Source of the DNA: Ensifer adhaerens
GTDB taxonomy: Bacteria > Pseudomonadota > Alphaproteobacteria > Rhizobiales > Rhizobiaceae
NCBI RefSeq assembly: GCF_002940685.1
Contig: NZ_PNFP01000024.1
Span: 20,626 to 84,625 of the forward strand
Length of the DNA stretch: 64,000 nt
Reading direction: 5' to 3'
The notes under the pieces are model-generated. The model was given only the letters and a program-made list of their open reading frames with translations. It was not told where the DNA came from and searched no databases. Positions 15,417 through 24,606 of this stretch are shown here, one piece after another. The stretch's first letter is position 1. Each line of letters opens with the position of its first letter. The translations under genes were made by a program, and so were the position numbers.

Positions 15417-18400
15417 ATGGGGCGGCAACGGCTTCGGAGACTGCTTGCGACAGTGGCAATCCTCTGTCCAGGCGCAGGCCTGGCGGAACCAATTCAGCGA
15501 ACGCCGCCCGTCGCCGGATCGGTGATCGCCCGCAAATCCGGCGAGGAAGTTCGCTTCGTCGATGTCTCGGCCTGGCGCTTCGTCGATCTCGCACAGGACC
15601 TCTTGTCCGGCGACGTCTTGCGCACCAATGCGACCGGGGCACTGGCGGTGCTCTTCTCCGACCACACCCAGATCCGGCTCGGCCGCAATACGGCGTTGCG
15701 CGTCAAGCGCATGGGAACGGGCAGCGATGCCAATCTCGAACTGCAATCGGGCACGATCTGGGCGCGCGCGGAGCGCGGCGGCCAGGGTCTCACCATCGAC
15801 ACGCCGGCGGCAACGGCTGCCATCCGCGGCACCGACTGGACGCTGACGGTCGCCGGCGACACGACCTCGCTGACCGTGCTTGAAGGCGTGGTCGAACTCA
15901 GCAATGCGCTTGGCAGCGTCACGGTGAAACAGGGCGAAGGTGCCGAGGCCGCGATCGGCAAGGCGCCGACCAAGATCGTGATCGTCACGCCAAAGGACCG
16001 CGAACAGATGCTCTTCCATCTGTCGCTGCGCGACGCCTTCGCCTTGATGCCGCCAACCCCGCTCAAGGTGCGTGACATGCGCCAAGAGCGCGACCGGATC
16101 GAGGCCCGGCCGGAAGCATCCCGCTCGGCCGAAGACTGGCTGACTCTCGCCGAAATCCAGCTGCGGTTCGAGGGAAAGGCCAAGGCGACGGCGGCCCTTC
16201 GACAGGCCCGACGACTGGGTCTGAGCCAATCTCAGACCGCGCGCGCCTATCTCGTCGAAGCGCTGGTTGCCGGCGCGGAGAACCGCTACAGCGATGCGGC
16301 AGGGTTCTTCGCAAAGTCAGCTCCCGGGCTCGACGCCGATCGCCGCTCCGTGGCTGCCTTCGGCGGCTACTTCGCGCGCGCGCTGGCAGACCCGGACCGG
16401 ATCGAGCAGCCGCCCTCTCAGGCGACGGGCGCCTACGGCGCCTTCGCCGCGGCCTGGACCGCGGGCTTTCGCACCGACATCCGCGCGGCGATCGAAACGA
16501 TCAAGAAGGCGGAAAGGCGATATCCGGACGACCCTTTCCTTCCGGCGGCCCGGGCGCAATTCGCGATGCTGCTCGACGATCGCGATGAAACCCGCGACGG
16601 CATCGAGAAGGCGCTTGTCAACGATCCCGACGATCCGACCGCGCTGGAATCGCGTGCCAAGTATCGTTTGCTCATTGAAAACGACCGAGCCGGCGCGCTT
16701 GCAGATCTCGAACGCGCCCTGGAAATCACGCCGGGCGACCCGTCGCTGTGGAACTGGGTGGGCCTGGCAAAGAGCGACCGCGGCGACAATCGCGGCGCCG
16801 AGCAAGCGTTCAAGACAGCCGTGGAACTCGATCCGGCCGACCTGCTCTACCACGCCAACCTGGCCTATCAGTACCTCGACGAAATGCGGCTCGGCGAAGC
16901 AAAGCGCGAGATCGATGCGGCGCTCGCGATCGATCCCTCCTTCGACCTCGTACTCGTCACCCGCGGGCGGTACCATTTGCAGAACGGCGATCTCGACAAG
17001 GCCATCGACGACCTCCTGGCCGGCTCGACAGCCAACCCCGCCTATTCCAACGCCCAGTTGCTGCTCTCGGCGGCGCACTATGAAAAGGGGGATCGCATCC
17101 CGGCGGCACAGGCCCTCGACAATGCCGACCGGCTCGACCCGAACGACCCTGTCGTTGCGACCGTGCGGACCGCCATCGCGATCGACGAATACGATTCCGA
17201 TGCGGCGATCCGCTACGCGCAGGACCTCATGCGCAGGACGCGGGCGCGTGGCGGCGAGAGCGCGCCGCTCGGCGCCAACCAGGACGCCGGGTCGACACTC
17301 AACGACGCCTTCCGCCTGCAGGGGCTGAACGCCTGGGGACAATATTACGGCGACGTCGTCTTCGACCCGTTCACGGGATCGAGCTATGTCGACCAGGCCA
17401 TCCGCGGCAGCGTCAACCCGCTGTTCAACACCTATGATTTCGACGGCAGCCCGGTCGTCAACACCGCCAATCCGCAAAGCTTCTCCGCTTTTTTCCAGGG
17501 GCTATTGATCGAGCCGCATATGCTGGCAAGCCGCGAGCGCACTGCCAACCTCGTCCAGCGGCCGTTCTTTGAAGCCGCGCTTGGCGGCGGCATCATCGCC
17601 GACAGCGATCACGAGGGCTGGATCGGCGAAGCGGAACTGCGCGGACTGACCTTTTCGCCCTTTCCGATCAGCGTCTACGGCAACCTCCAGTGGGAGAAGC
17701 CGCGCGACACGATCGATATCGGCAACGGTCTTGCGATCGAGCGCGAAGCGCGCCTGCTCGGCGGCAACGGCTACGTGACGGCCTCGCCGACGCCGGATGA
17801 CAGGGTCGTGGCCTACGCCAACCATGCCAGCCTCGATGACACGCGCAGCATTCTCGGCATCCCGGATCCGCGCGCGATCCCTTTCAAGCTCGACGGGATA
17901 AACGACAACGATGCCTCGCGACTGCTGTCGGGCGTGGCATGGAGCCATACATTCGGCTACCGCAATGTCGCCAACGCCGCCTTCTTCTTCTCCGACGAGA
18001 ACATCACGGACAGCGAGCGGGTTCGCTATTCGGACGTGCGGTTTCCCGATCTGGCCACGAGCCGGAGCGAGGACAAGCAGAGAACCTATGTCGCCGCCAT
18101 CAACCACCTTTACGGTGACGGCGATTTCACCTGGCGCTACGGCATCGAAGGCGGTGTCGTCAGGTCATCGCAGTCGTTCGACATTTTCGATCCGCTGGGT
18201 GTCAGCACCGGCAGCAGCAATGTGCCCGTCATCGCGTCCGGCTCGACGTCCGCGACACAGACCGTCGCGAAAGCCTATGTCGATACGATCTACGAAATCA
18301 CGCCGGACCTGAAAACGGAAGGTGCCCTCTTTGCCCGCTACATCGAGGGCGTCAACGATGGCGATGTCAGGCTCGAGCCGAAGCTCGGCATCGCCTGGGC

Positions 18401-19073
18401 ACCGGCCGAAGGGCATTGGCTGCGCGCCGCAGCCATGCGCGATGGCCTCAACTTCGACGCCGCCACCCTGGCGCCGATCGGCATCGTCGGCCTGCAGCCG
18501 AACCAGCTGCGCTTTGGCGCCGAAGGCTACGCCGATACGCTGGCACTGCGTTGGGACGCGGAGTGGAACAGCTGGTTTTTCACCGCACTCGATTACCAGC
18601 ACCAGGAGGTGCGGCAACTCGCGCTCGACATTCCGCTTTCCACCACCAGCCTTGCCTATGCCAGGGTCGGGCTCGACCGGGTTGCCGCGACTGCGAACTT
18701 TGCCATCGGCCACGGCGTCGGCGTCTCCTTGACCGCGGCCCACACGGAAGCCGACGTCAAGGAACACACCGGCAACCAGCCGGACGAACTGCTGTTCGTA
18801 CCGGAAAACACCGGCCAGGCGGCGCTGACATGGGTCAGCACGGCCAACGTCAAGACGACCGTTGCCGCAAACTATGTCGGCTCGCGCCCCGGCGGTGGAA
18901 AAATCCTCGACGATTTCTGGACGCTCGACGCAGCCTTGCAATGGGAGCCGTTCGACAAGCAGATTGAGGTCGATCTGGCGGCCTTCAATCTGCTCGACGA
19001 GGACTTCGACCTGGGCACCGGCCTGCCGGGCTGGGGACGAACGTTCAAGGGCACGATCAAAGTGCGGTTCTGA
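15417..19073 (+). CDS. FecR-domain / TPR / outer-membrane beta-barrel protein
   Basis: A 1218-residue exported protein. After a signal peptide ending AGLAEP comes a FecR-like domain (about 50-160: LLSGDVLRTNATGALAVLFSDHTQIRLGRNT through ATAAIRGTDWTLTV). TPR-type repeats follow from about 240 to 615 (for example WNWVGLAKSDRGDNRGAEQAFKTA, trimmed). The C-terminal half (about 640-1218) has alternating beta strands like an outer-membrane barrel and ends in GTIKVRF, a terminal Phe typical of such barrels. The stop overlaps the cyclase ATG (TGATG), so the two are translationally coupled. A trans-envelope sensor or organiser role with the cyclase is inferred. No ligand is evident. Confidence 0.8.
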   Translation: MGRQRLRRLLATVAILCPGAGLAEPIQRTPPVAGSVIARKSGEEVRFVDVSAWRFVDLAQDLLSGDVLRTNATGALAVLFSDHTQIRLGRNTALRVKRMGTGSDANLELQSGTIWARAERGGQGLTIDTPAATAAIRGTDWTLTVAGDTTSLTVLEGVVELSNALGSVTVKQGEGAEAAIGKAPTKIVIVTPKDREQMLFHLSLRDAFALMPPTPLKVRDMRQERDRIEARPEASRSAEDWLTLAEIQLRFEGKAKATAALRQARRLGLSQSQTARAYLVEALVAGAENRYSDAAGFFAKSAPGLDADRRSVAAFGGYFARALADPDRIEQPPSQATGAYGAFAAAWTAGFRTDIRAAIETIKKAERRYPDDPFLPAARAQFAMLLDDRDETRDGIEKALVNDPDDPTALESRAKYRLLIENDRAGALADLERALEITPGDPSLWNWVGLAKSDRGDNRGAEQAFKTAVELDPADLLYHANLAYQYLDEMRLGEAKREIDAALAIDPSFDLVLVTRGRYHLQNGDLDKAIDDLLAGSTANPAYSNAQLLLSAAHYEKGDRIPAAQALDNADRLDPNDPVVATVRTAIAIDEYDSDAAIRYAQDLMRRTRARGGESAPLGANQDAGSTLNDAFRLQGLNAWGQYYGDVVFDPFTGSSYVDQAIRGSVNPLFNTYDFDGSPVVNTANPQSFSAFFQGLLIEPHMLASRERTANLVQRPFFEAALGGGIIADSDHEGWIGEAELRGLTFSPFPISVYGNLQWEKPRDTIDIGNGLAIEREARLLGGNGYVTASPTPDDRVVAYANHASLDDTRSILGIPDPRAIPFKLDGINDNDASRLLSGVAWSHTFGYRNVANAAFFFSDENITDSERVRYSDVRFPDLATSRSEDKQRTYVAAINHLYGDGDFTWRYGIEGGVVRSSQSFDIFDPLGVSTGSSNVPVIASGSTSATQTVAKAYVDTIYEITPDLKTEGALFARYIEGVNDGDVRLEPKLGIAWAPAEGHWLRAAAMRDGLNFDAATLAPIGIVGLQPNQLRFGAEGYADTLALRWDAEWNSWFFTALDYQHQEVRQLALDIPLSTTSLAYARVGLDRVAATANFAIGHGVGVSLTAAHTEADVKEHTGNQPDELLFVPENTGQAALTWVSTANVKTTVAANYVGSRPGGGKILDDFWTLDAALQWEPFDKQIEVDLAAFNLLDEDFDLGTGLPGWGRTFKGTIKVRF

Positions 19074-21079
19074 TGGAGGAGCGCGTCGCCGTGCAGGCAT
19101 CGAGCGGTCGGTCTGGACGATGGGAAAGCCCCCGTTTCCCGCAACGGCGGCTGAAGCTTCTCGCTCTTGCGGTTTTCGTCGCCATCGCGCTGTCACTGGC
19201 GACCTTGACCAATGCCTGGCGACTGAACGAACTGCGCAGCTTCGACTACCTGTCGACCATCGCCGGCCCGGCGCTGCCGGAGGAGAGCCCGATCATCGTC
19301 GCCATCGACGAACCGTCGATGGCCGAAATCGGCCGCCAATGGCCCTGGCCGCGCGCCCTCCACGCCCGCCTGATCGAGGCGCTGCGCAAGGCCGGCGCCC
19401 GCGCGATCGGCATCGACGTCATTTTCGCCGAGCCTTCCGCCGATCCGGCCAACGACGACGCGCTGGACAAGGCGCTCGGCGCGGACGTGGTCCTTGCCGG
19501 CGATCAGACGCTCGTGGAGACGCCGCAGGCCGACCAGTTCGTGCGCACCGAACCGCTCGCCCGCTTCATTGAAAGGGGCGCCTGGACGGGCATCGCCTCC
19601 GTCAGCCTCAGCGGCGATGGAACGCTGCGCGCCGTTCCCGACTATCCGGACGGGTTCGCCGCCGTGCTGGCGGCGATCGCCGGCGCGAAATCGCAGGCCC
19701 CGCCTGGCGATGCCCTGATCCAGGTCTTCGGGCCGGCGCGAACCTATCCGACGGTTTCCTATTACCAGGCCCTTGATCCCGACAACTTCCTGCCCGAAGG
19801 CCTCTTCGAGGATCGCGTCGTGCTTGTCGGCCTCAGCCTGCAGAATGCGCCGTCGATCGCCGATGGCGGGGCAGACGCCTTCACCACGTCGGACACGGTG
19901 CATTCGAACAAGCTCGTCTCCGGTGTCGAGATGCAGGCGACCATCTACGACAATCTGGCCCACGGCCTTTTCATCAAGCGCGCTCCAAGGCCCTTCGTCG
20001 TTGCAGCCATTGCACTGGCAGCGGTGGTGGCGGCCCTGTCGGTGTTGCGGACGACCGGCTGGCGCACGCTTGTCTTTGGCGTCATCGCCATTGGCCTCAT
20101 TATCGTCGCAAGCTACGCCACGATGCGTCTTGGCCACATCTTCCTGTCGCCGCTTGGCCCCGGCCTGGCGTTCCTCGCCGTCACCGCAGGCCAGGCCGGG
20201 CTCGACTATGCGGAGGAACGCAAGAAACGCCGCGAAATCACCCGCGCCTTCCAGCAGTATCTCTCCCCTGCCCTTGTCGAGCGCCTGGCAAAGGACCCGT
20301 CGCACCTCAGGCTCGGCGGTGAACGGCGCACCCTGTCGATCCTCTTCTGCGACATCCGGGGCTTTACCACCATCGCCGAGGAAATGAAGGAAGACCCGGA
20401 ACGATTGACCGCGCTGGTCAACCGCCTGCTGACGCCGCTCTCGGAAGCCGTTCTCGACAAGGGCGGCACGATCGACAAATACATCGGCGATTGCCTGATG
20501 GCCTTCTGGAACGCGCCGCTCGACGATCCCGACCATGCCGTGCATGCGGTTGGCGCAGCGCTCGACATGCTCGCCCGGCTTGAAAGGGTCAACCGGGAAC
20601 TCGAAGGCGAGGCGAAGCAAGAGCGCAGACCGGCCCAAACGCTGAGGATCGGCATCGGCGTCAACACCGGCGAATGCGTCGTCGGCAATATGGGCTCGCA
20701 CCAGCGCTTCGACTATTCCGCCCTTGGCGACGCCGTCAATCTGGCCTCCCGCCTCGAAGGCGCATCAAAGGACTACGGCATCTCTCTGCTCCTCGGCGAG
20801 GAGACGGCGCGGCTTGTCGAGAAGGCCTTCCCGATCGCCGAACTCGATCGCATCACCGTCAAGGGCCGCACCGCCGTGTCTCCCGTCTTCACCGTCGCCG
20901 TCGGCGCGAAGAAGGAGGCGATCGAACGCCACCAGGCCTTCATACAGGCCAAGTATGACGGCTCCCTTCAGGCCCATGACGCGGTCTTCGACCAGTTGAA
21001 GAGCGCCCTGCCGCCGCTCGCGCGCTACTACGAAAGGGAGCGCTCCCGCCTCGACGCGTCACGACGGGAGCAGAAGTGA
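19073..21079 (+). CDS. CHASE2-domain class III adenylate/guanylate cyclase
   Basis: A 668-residue inner-membrane protein: one N-terminal helix (about 27-48), an extracytoplasmic CHASE2 sensor (50-300, with SPIIVAIDEPSMAEIGRQWPWPR), three helices (about 305-375), then the cyclase domain (395-615). The metal-binding aspartates are present in FCDIRGF (Asp427) and KYIGDCLMAFW (Asp473). Lys469 and Asp553 (in YSALGDAVNLASRLE) occupy the positions associated with ATP selection, and Asn556 and Arg560 complete the site. It should be active and most likely makes cAMP. It is coupled to the upstream FecR-barrel gene. Confidence 0.92.
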   Translation: MEERVAVQASSGRSGRWESPRFPQRRLKLLALAVFVAIALSLATLTNAWRLNELRSFDYLSTIAGPALPEESPIIVAIDEPSMAEIGRQWPWPRALHARLIEALRKAGARAIGIDVIFAEPSADPANDDALDKALGADVVLAGDQTLVETPQADQFVRTEPLARFIERGAWTGIASVSLSGDGTLRAVPDYPDGFAAVLAAIAGAKSQAPPGDALIQVFGPARTYPTVSYYQALDPDNFLPEGLFEDRVVLVGLSLQNAPSIADGGADAFTTSDTVHSNKLVSGVEMQATIYDNLAHGLFIKRAPRPFVVAAIALAAVVAALSVLRTTGWRTLVFGVIAIGLIIVASYATMRLGHIFLSPLGPGLAFLAVTAGQAGLDYAEERKKRREITRAFQQYLSPALVERLAKDPSHLRLGGERRTLSILFCDIRGFTTIAEEMKEDPERLTALVNRLLTPLSEAVLDKGGTIDKYIGDCLMAFWNAPLDDPDHAVHAVGAALDMLARLERVNRELEGEAKQERRPAQTLRIGIGVNTGECVVGNMGSHQRFDYSALGDAVNLASRLEGASKDYGISLLLGEETARLVEKAFPIAELDRITVKGRTAVSPVFTVAVGAKKEAIERHQAFIQAKYDGSLQAHDAVFDQLKSALPPLARYYERERSRLDASRREQK

Positions 21080-21101
21080 AACGGCACAAGCGAACTCGGC
21101 G

Positions 21102-21824
21102 TCAATGTAGCCCGCCGACACCCAGCAGCCGCTCGACGGCGTCGTGATCCCCAGCCAGGGCTTCCGGCGTTCCTGTCCAGGCGATCCGGCCGCGTTCGAG
21201 CACGATCACCCGGTCGGCAAAATCGAGCGCGCTCTGAATGCGTTGCTCGACCAGAACGATCGTCATGTCGCCGGTCTTTGCCAGTTCGGCGAACGCCTTC
21301 ATCAGCTCTTCGCAGATGACGGGCGCCAGGCCCTCCAACGGCTCGTCGAGAAGCAGGATCGACGGGCGGCCGAGGATGGAACGCGCCGTCGACAGCATCT
21401 GCTGCTCGCCGCCGGAGAGCTGGCTGCCGAGATTGCGCCGCCGCTCGAAGAGGCGCGGGAACATGTCGTAGGCTTCCTGGATCGCGCTTTTCGGGCGGTT
21501 CTTGAGGCCGACGAACAGGTTCTCCTCGACGGTCAGCGTCGGGAAGACGCAGCGCGCCTGCGGCACGAAGCCGAGCCCCTGCATGGCGCGGGCAGCGCTC
21601 GCCAGCCCCGTCACGTCGGTCCCGCCCATACGGATGCGCCCGTCATAACGTCGCGTCTGGCCGGCAAGGGTCGCAAGCAGCGTCGTCTTGCCCATGCCGT
21701 TGCGGCCGAGCACGGCGAGCCGGGCGCCAGCCGGAACGGCAAAGGACACACCCTCGAGCACGCGCGTCGGCCCGTAGCCGGCGGACAGGTTTTCCACCTC
21801 AAGCGGCGTGGCTGGCATTGGCAT
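21102..21824 (-). CDS. livF: branched-chain amino-acid type ABC transporter ATPase LivF
   Basis: A 240-residue HAAT-family ATPase: Walker A GRNGMGKTT, signature LSGGEQQML, Walker B ILLLDEP followed by LEGLAP, which is typical of LivF. It overlaps the end of livG by 26 bases. It is the last of five genes of one importer. The symbol describes the family role; the substrate may be another amino acid or an amide. Confidence 0.9.
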   Translation of the reverse strand: MPMPATPLEVENLSAGYGPTRVLEGVSFAVPAGARLAVLGRNGMGKTTLLATLAGQTRRYDGRIRMGGTDVTGLASAARAMQGLGFVPQARCVFPTLTVEENLFVGLKNRPKSAIQEAYDMFPRLFERRRNLGSQLSGGEQQMLSTARSILGRPSILLLDEPLEGLAPVICEELMKAFAELAKTGDMTIVLVEQRIQSALDFADRVIVLERGRIAWTGTPEALAGDHDAVERLLGVGGLH

Positions 21825-22563
21825 AGCTCCCGAGATAGGCTTCCCGCACGCGCGGATCCTTGGTCACGTCAGACGGCGAACCGTCGAAGATGATCGCGCC
21901 GGCCGCCAGCACGACGACGCGTTTGGCGAAGCGGAAGACGAGGTCCATGTCGTGCTCGATCATCAACACGGCGAGATCGGCCGGCAGGTCGGCGAGCGCC
22001 TGTTCGATGCGACCGGTGTCGCTCTGCGGCACGCCGGCGGCGGGCTCGTCGAGCAGCAGCACTCGCGGCTTCAGCGCCAGCGCGACGGCGATCTCCAACA
22101 GCCGCTGCTGGCCGTAGGCAATCTCGCTCACCTTGCGGTGCATCAGCTCCTTGAGCCCGAGCTTGCCGAGAAGCTCTTCCACCTCGGCCATGACATCCGG
22201 CATGCCCAAAAAATTGCCGAAGAGGCGACCGGCGCGGCCGCTTCGTTGCAGAACGGCCAGCGCGACATGTTCGGCCGGCGTCATGTCGGCAAAGAGCCGC
22301 GTCACCTGGAACGAACGCACGAGCCCTCTTCGCACCCGGCCGATCGCATCGATACCGGTGACGGCCTCGCCGCCGATACGAACCTCGCCGGAATCCGGCT
22401 TGAGATTGCCGGTCACGAGATTGACGAAAGTCGTCTTGCCGGCGCCGTTCGGTCCGATCAGCGCAACGCGGTCGCCCGGCGCCATGCTGAGGCTGACGTC
22501 ATTGGTGACGGCAAGCCCGCCAAAGGCGCGCTTCAGGTTGCGGACTTCGAAAATCGGCTGCAT
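21799..22563 (-). CDS. livG: branched-chain amino-acid type ABC transporter ATPase LivG
   Basis: A 254-residue ATPase starting at ATG 22563, which overlaps the livM stop (ATGA). Walker A is GPNGAGKTT, the signature is AYGQQRLLEIA (the LivG variant without SGG) and Walker B is LLLDEPAAGV, followed by PQSDT. A longer frame continues upstream inside livM but is out of register with any family sequence and was not used. Confidence 0.92.
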   Translation of the reverse strand: MQPIFEVRNLKRAFGGLAVTNDVSLSMAPGDRVALIGPNGAGKTTFVNLVTGNLKPDSGEVRIGGEAVTGIDAIGRVRRGLVRSFQVTRLFADMTPAEHVALAVLQRSGRAGRLFGNFLGMPDVMAEVEELLGKLGLKELMHRKVSEIAYGQQRLLEIAVALALKPRVLLLDEPAAGVPQSDTGRIEQALADLPADLAVLMIEHDMDLVFRFAKRVVVLAAGAIIFDGSPSDVTKDPRVREAYLGSYANASHAA

Positions 22564-23567
22564 CACTGTGCCTCCTTGCGGCGGGCAAAGAACGCAGCCG
22601 CGGTGCCATAGATACCCTTCGGCGCGAACAGCACGACGGCGATCAACAGTGCGCCGACCATCGTCAGCCAGTGGAAGGGATTGGCCGCCGAGACCACGTC
22701 CTCGAAAAACATGAAGACGACGGTGCCCGTCAGCGCGCCGAACAGCGAGCCCGTACCGCCGAGCACCAGCATGACGAGGCTTTCGGCCGACATCGTAAAG
22801 GAGAGGCTGTCGAGGCCGACCACCTGGGTGGAGATCGCATTCAGCGCGCCGCCAACGCCGGCAACGGCGCCGGAGATGACATACATTTTCGTCAGCGCCA
22901 TCTTCGGCGACGCGCCCATGGAGCGGATGCGGATCGGATCCTCCTTGATGCCCCGGCACAGCATGCCGAAGGGCGAGCGCACGATCAGGCGCAGCACGAC
23001 GAAAACGATGGCAAGCAAGACTACGCCGAAGACATAGGCCGTGCGGCCCCAGAGATCGAACTCGTAGAGCCCGAGAAGCGCTGTCGGCGCGATGCCGGAG
23101 AGCCCGTCGCTGCCGCCCGTCCAGGACGAGGCCTTGTTGGCGAACTCATGGAAGAGGTGGATGAGCGCAATCGACAGCACCAGTTGCGGCAGCCCGTGTG
23201 CGCGAAGGATGACGACCCCGCAGACAAGCCCGGCCACCGCGCCGGCGACGATCCCGAAGGCGAGCATGGCGAGCGGATCGTTGATGCCGTAATGCGCCGA
23301 GGCGATGCCGGCGGCATAGGCGCCGGCGCCGAACAGGGCAGCGTGCCCGAGCGTCGCGACGCCGCAATAGCCGGTGACGAGGTCGAGCGAAAGCACCAGA
23401 AGTGCTGCCGCGATGATCCGGGTCAAAAGCGCCAGATTGTTGGGAAAGAGGAAGTAGCCGATCACCGCAACCAGCAGGATAACGGCCAGACCGGCAAGGT
23501 CGCCGCCGCCGAACCGCCGGCGGACCGGAGCGGTCGCGATCAAGTCGTTCGTCGTCGTCATGGTCAT
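22563..23567 (-). CDS. livM: branched-chain amino-acid type ABC permease LivM
   Basis: A 334-residue permease with about ten hydrophobic segments. It carries the LivM hallmark YCGVATLGHAALFGAGAYAAG and the EAA-like loop RSPFGMLCRGIKEDPIRIRSMG. It pairs with LivH to form the channel. It overlaps livH at its start (4 bases) and livG at its end. Confidence 0.93.
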   Translation of the reverse strand: MTMTTTNDLIATAPVRRRFGGGDLAGLAVILLVAVIGYFLFPNNLALLTRIIAAALLVLSLDLVTGYCGVATLGHAALFGAGAYAAGIASAHYGINDPLAMLAFGIVAGAVAGLVCGVVILRAHGLPQLVLSIALIHLFHEFANKASSWTGGSDGLSGIAPTALLGLYEFDLWGRTAYVFGVVLLAIVFVVLRLIVRSPFGMLCRGIKEDPIRIRSMGASPKMALTKMYVISGAVAGVGGALNAISTQVVGLDSLSFTMSAESLVMLVLGGTGSLFGALTGTVVFMFFEDVVSAANPFHWLTMVGALLIAVVLFAPKGIYGTAAAFFARRKEAQ

Positions 23568-24430
23568 CCCTTGGCCCTCCCGGCGAGGCCGCGCGGGAAG
23601 ACGCAGATGATCGCGATGACGGCCAGATAGAAGAAGAACTCGCCGAATTCCGGCATGAGATATCGGCCGGTCGTATCGATCGCGCCAAGCAGCAGGCAGG
23701 CGACGAGCGCGCCCGGGATCGAGCCAGCGCCGCCGACGGAGACGACGACGAGGAACGTCACCATGTAACGCAGCGCATAATAGGGCTCCACCGGTAGAAG
23801 CTCCGCGCCGACCACGCCGCCGAAGGCGGCAAGCCCGACGGCAACGGCAAAGCTCACGGCGTAGACGATTTCCGTGCGCACCCCGAGGGCCGCCGCCATC
23901 GCCGCATTGTCGACGGAGGCGCGCAATTTGACGCCGAAGGCGGTCTTTTCGATCGCGTACCAGAGGCCGGCCGCAACCACGAGGCCGCAGAGGATCGCAA
24001 AGATGCGATGGGTGGCGATCGCCCGGAAACCGAGATCGACGGACCCCTGCAATTCGCCAGGCAGCGGCACCGTCTTCAGCGTCGGGCCGAAGACATAGTT
24101 GGCGATGCCGATGATGCAGAACGTAATACCAATGGTCATCAGCACCTGGGTCAGTTCCGGCGCGCCGTAGATCCGCCGATAGAGCAGCCGCTCGATCGGT
24201 ACGGCGATGATGATGGTGCCGAAGATCGCGAGCAGCACGGCAAAGCCGTAGGCAAGACCCAAATCGCGCGCTGCATAGGAGGCGATGTAACCGCCGATCA
24301 TGGCAAAGGCGCCATGCGCCAGATTGACCACGCGCATCAGGCCCATGGTGACCGAAAGGCCGATGGAGATGACGAAGAGCACCATGCCATAGGCAAGGGC
24401 GTCGATCGCTATGCTGAGGACGGTTTGCAT
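23564..24430 (-). CDS. livH: branched-chain amino-acid type ABC permease LivH
   Basis: A 288-residue permease. The preferred start is ATG 24430 (MQTVLSIAIDALAYGMV); a TTG 9 codons upstream also has a ribosome site. LivH hallmarks are GLSVTMGLMRVVNLAHGAFAM and the KTAFGVKLRASVDNAAMAAALG loop. About 175 bases separate it from the binding-protein gene, leaving room for an internal terminator or attenuator, though I see no clear hairpin. Confidence 0.93.
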   Translation of the reverse strand: MQTVLSIAIDALAYGMVLFVISIGLSVTMGLMRVVNLAHGAFAMIGGYIASYAARDLGLAYGFAVLLAIFGTIIIAVPIERLLYRRIYGAPELTQVLMTIGITFCIIGIANYVFGPTLKTVPLPGELQGSVDLGFRAIATHRIFAILCGLVVAAGLWYAIEKTAFGVKLRASVDNAAMAAALGVRTEIVYAVSFAVAVGLAAFGGVVGAELLPVEPYYALRYMVTFLVVVSVGGAGSIPGALVACLLLGAIDTTGRYLMPEFGEFFFYLAVIAIICVFPRGLAGRAKG

Positions 24431-24606
24431 GGGGCTATCCGTTGCCCTTTCTTCCAAATTTGGCTGCGCCGGATTCGGTGCGCACTATGCGCGGAGCGGC
24501 AGTCAGGCGCCAGCATTCGCGGCGCTGCAGGCGCGCCGGTCCGTTCACGTCCAACCGGTCAGCGCATCAGCGGTGTCGGCGGGCGCCGAGCGCCCGCCTA
24601 AATCAA

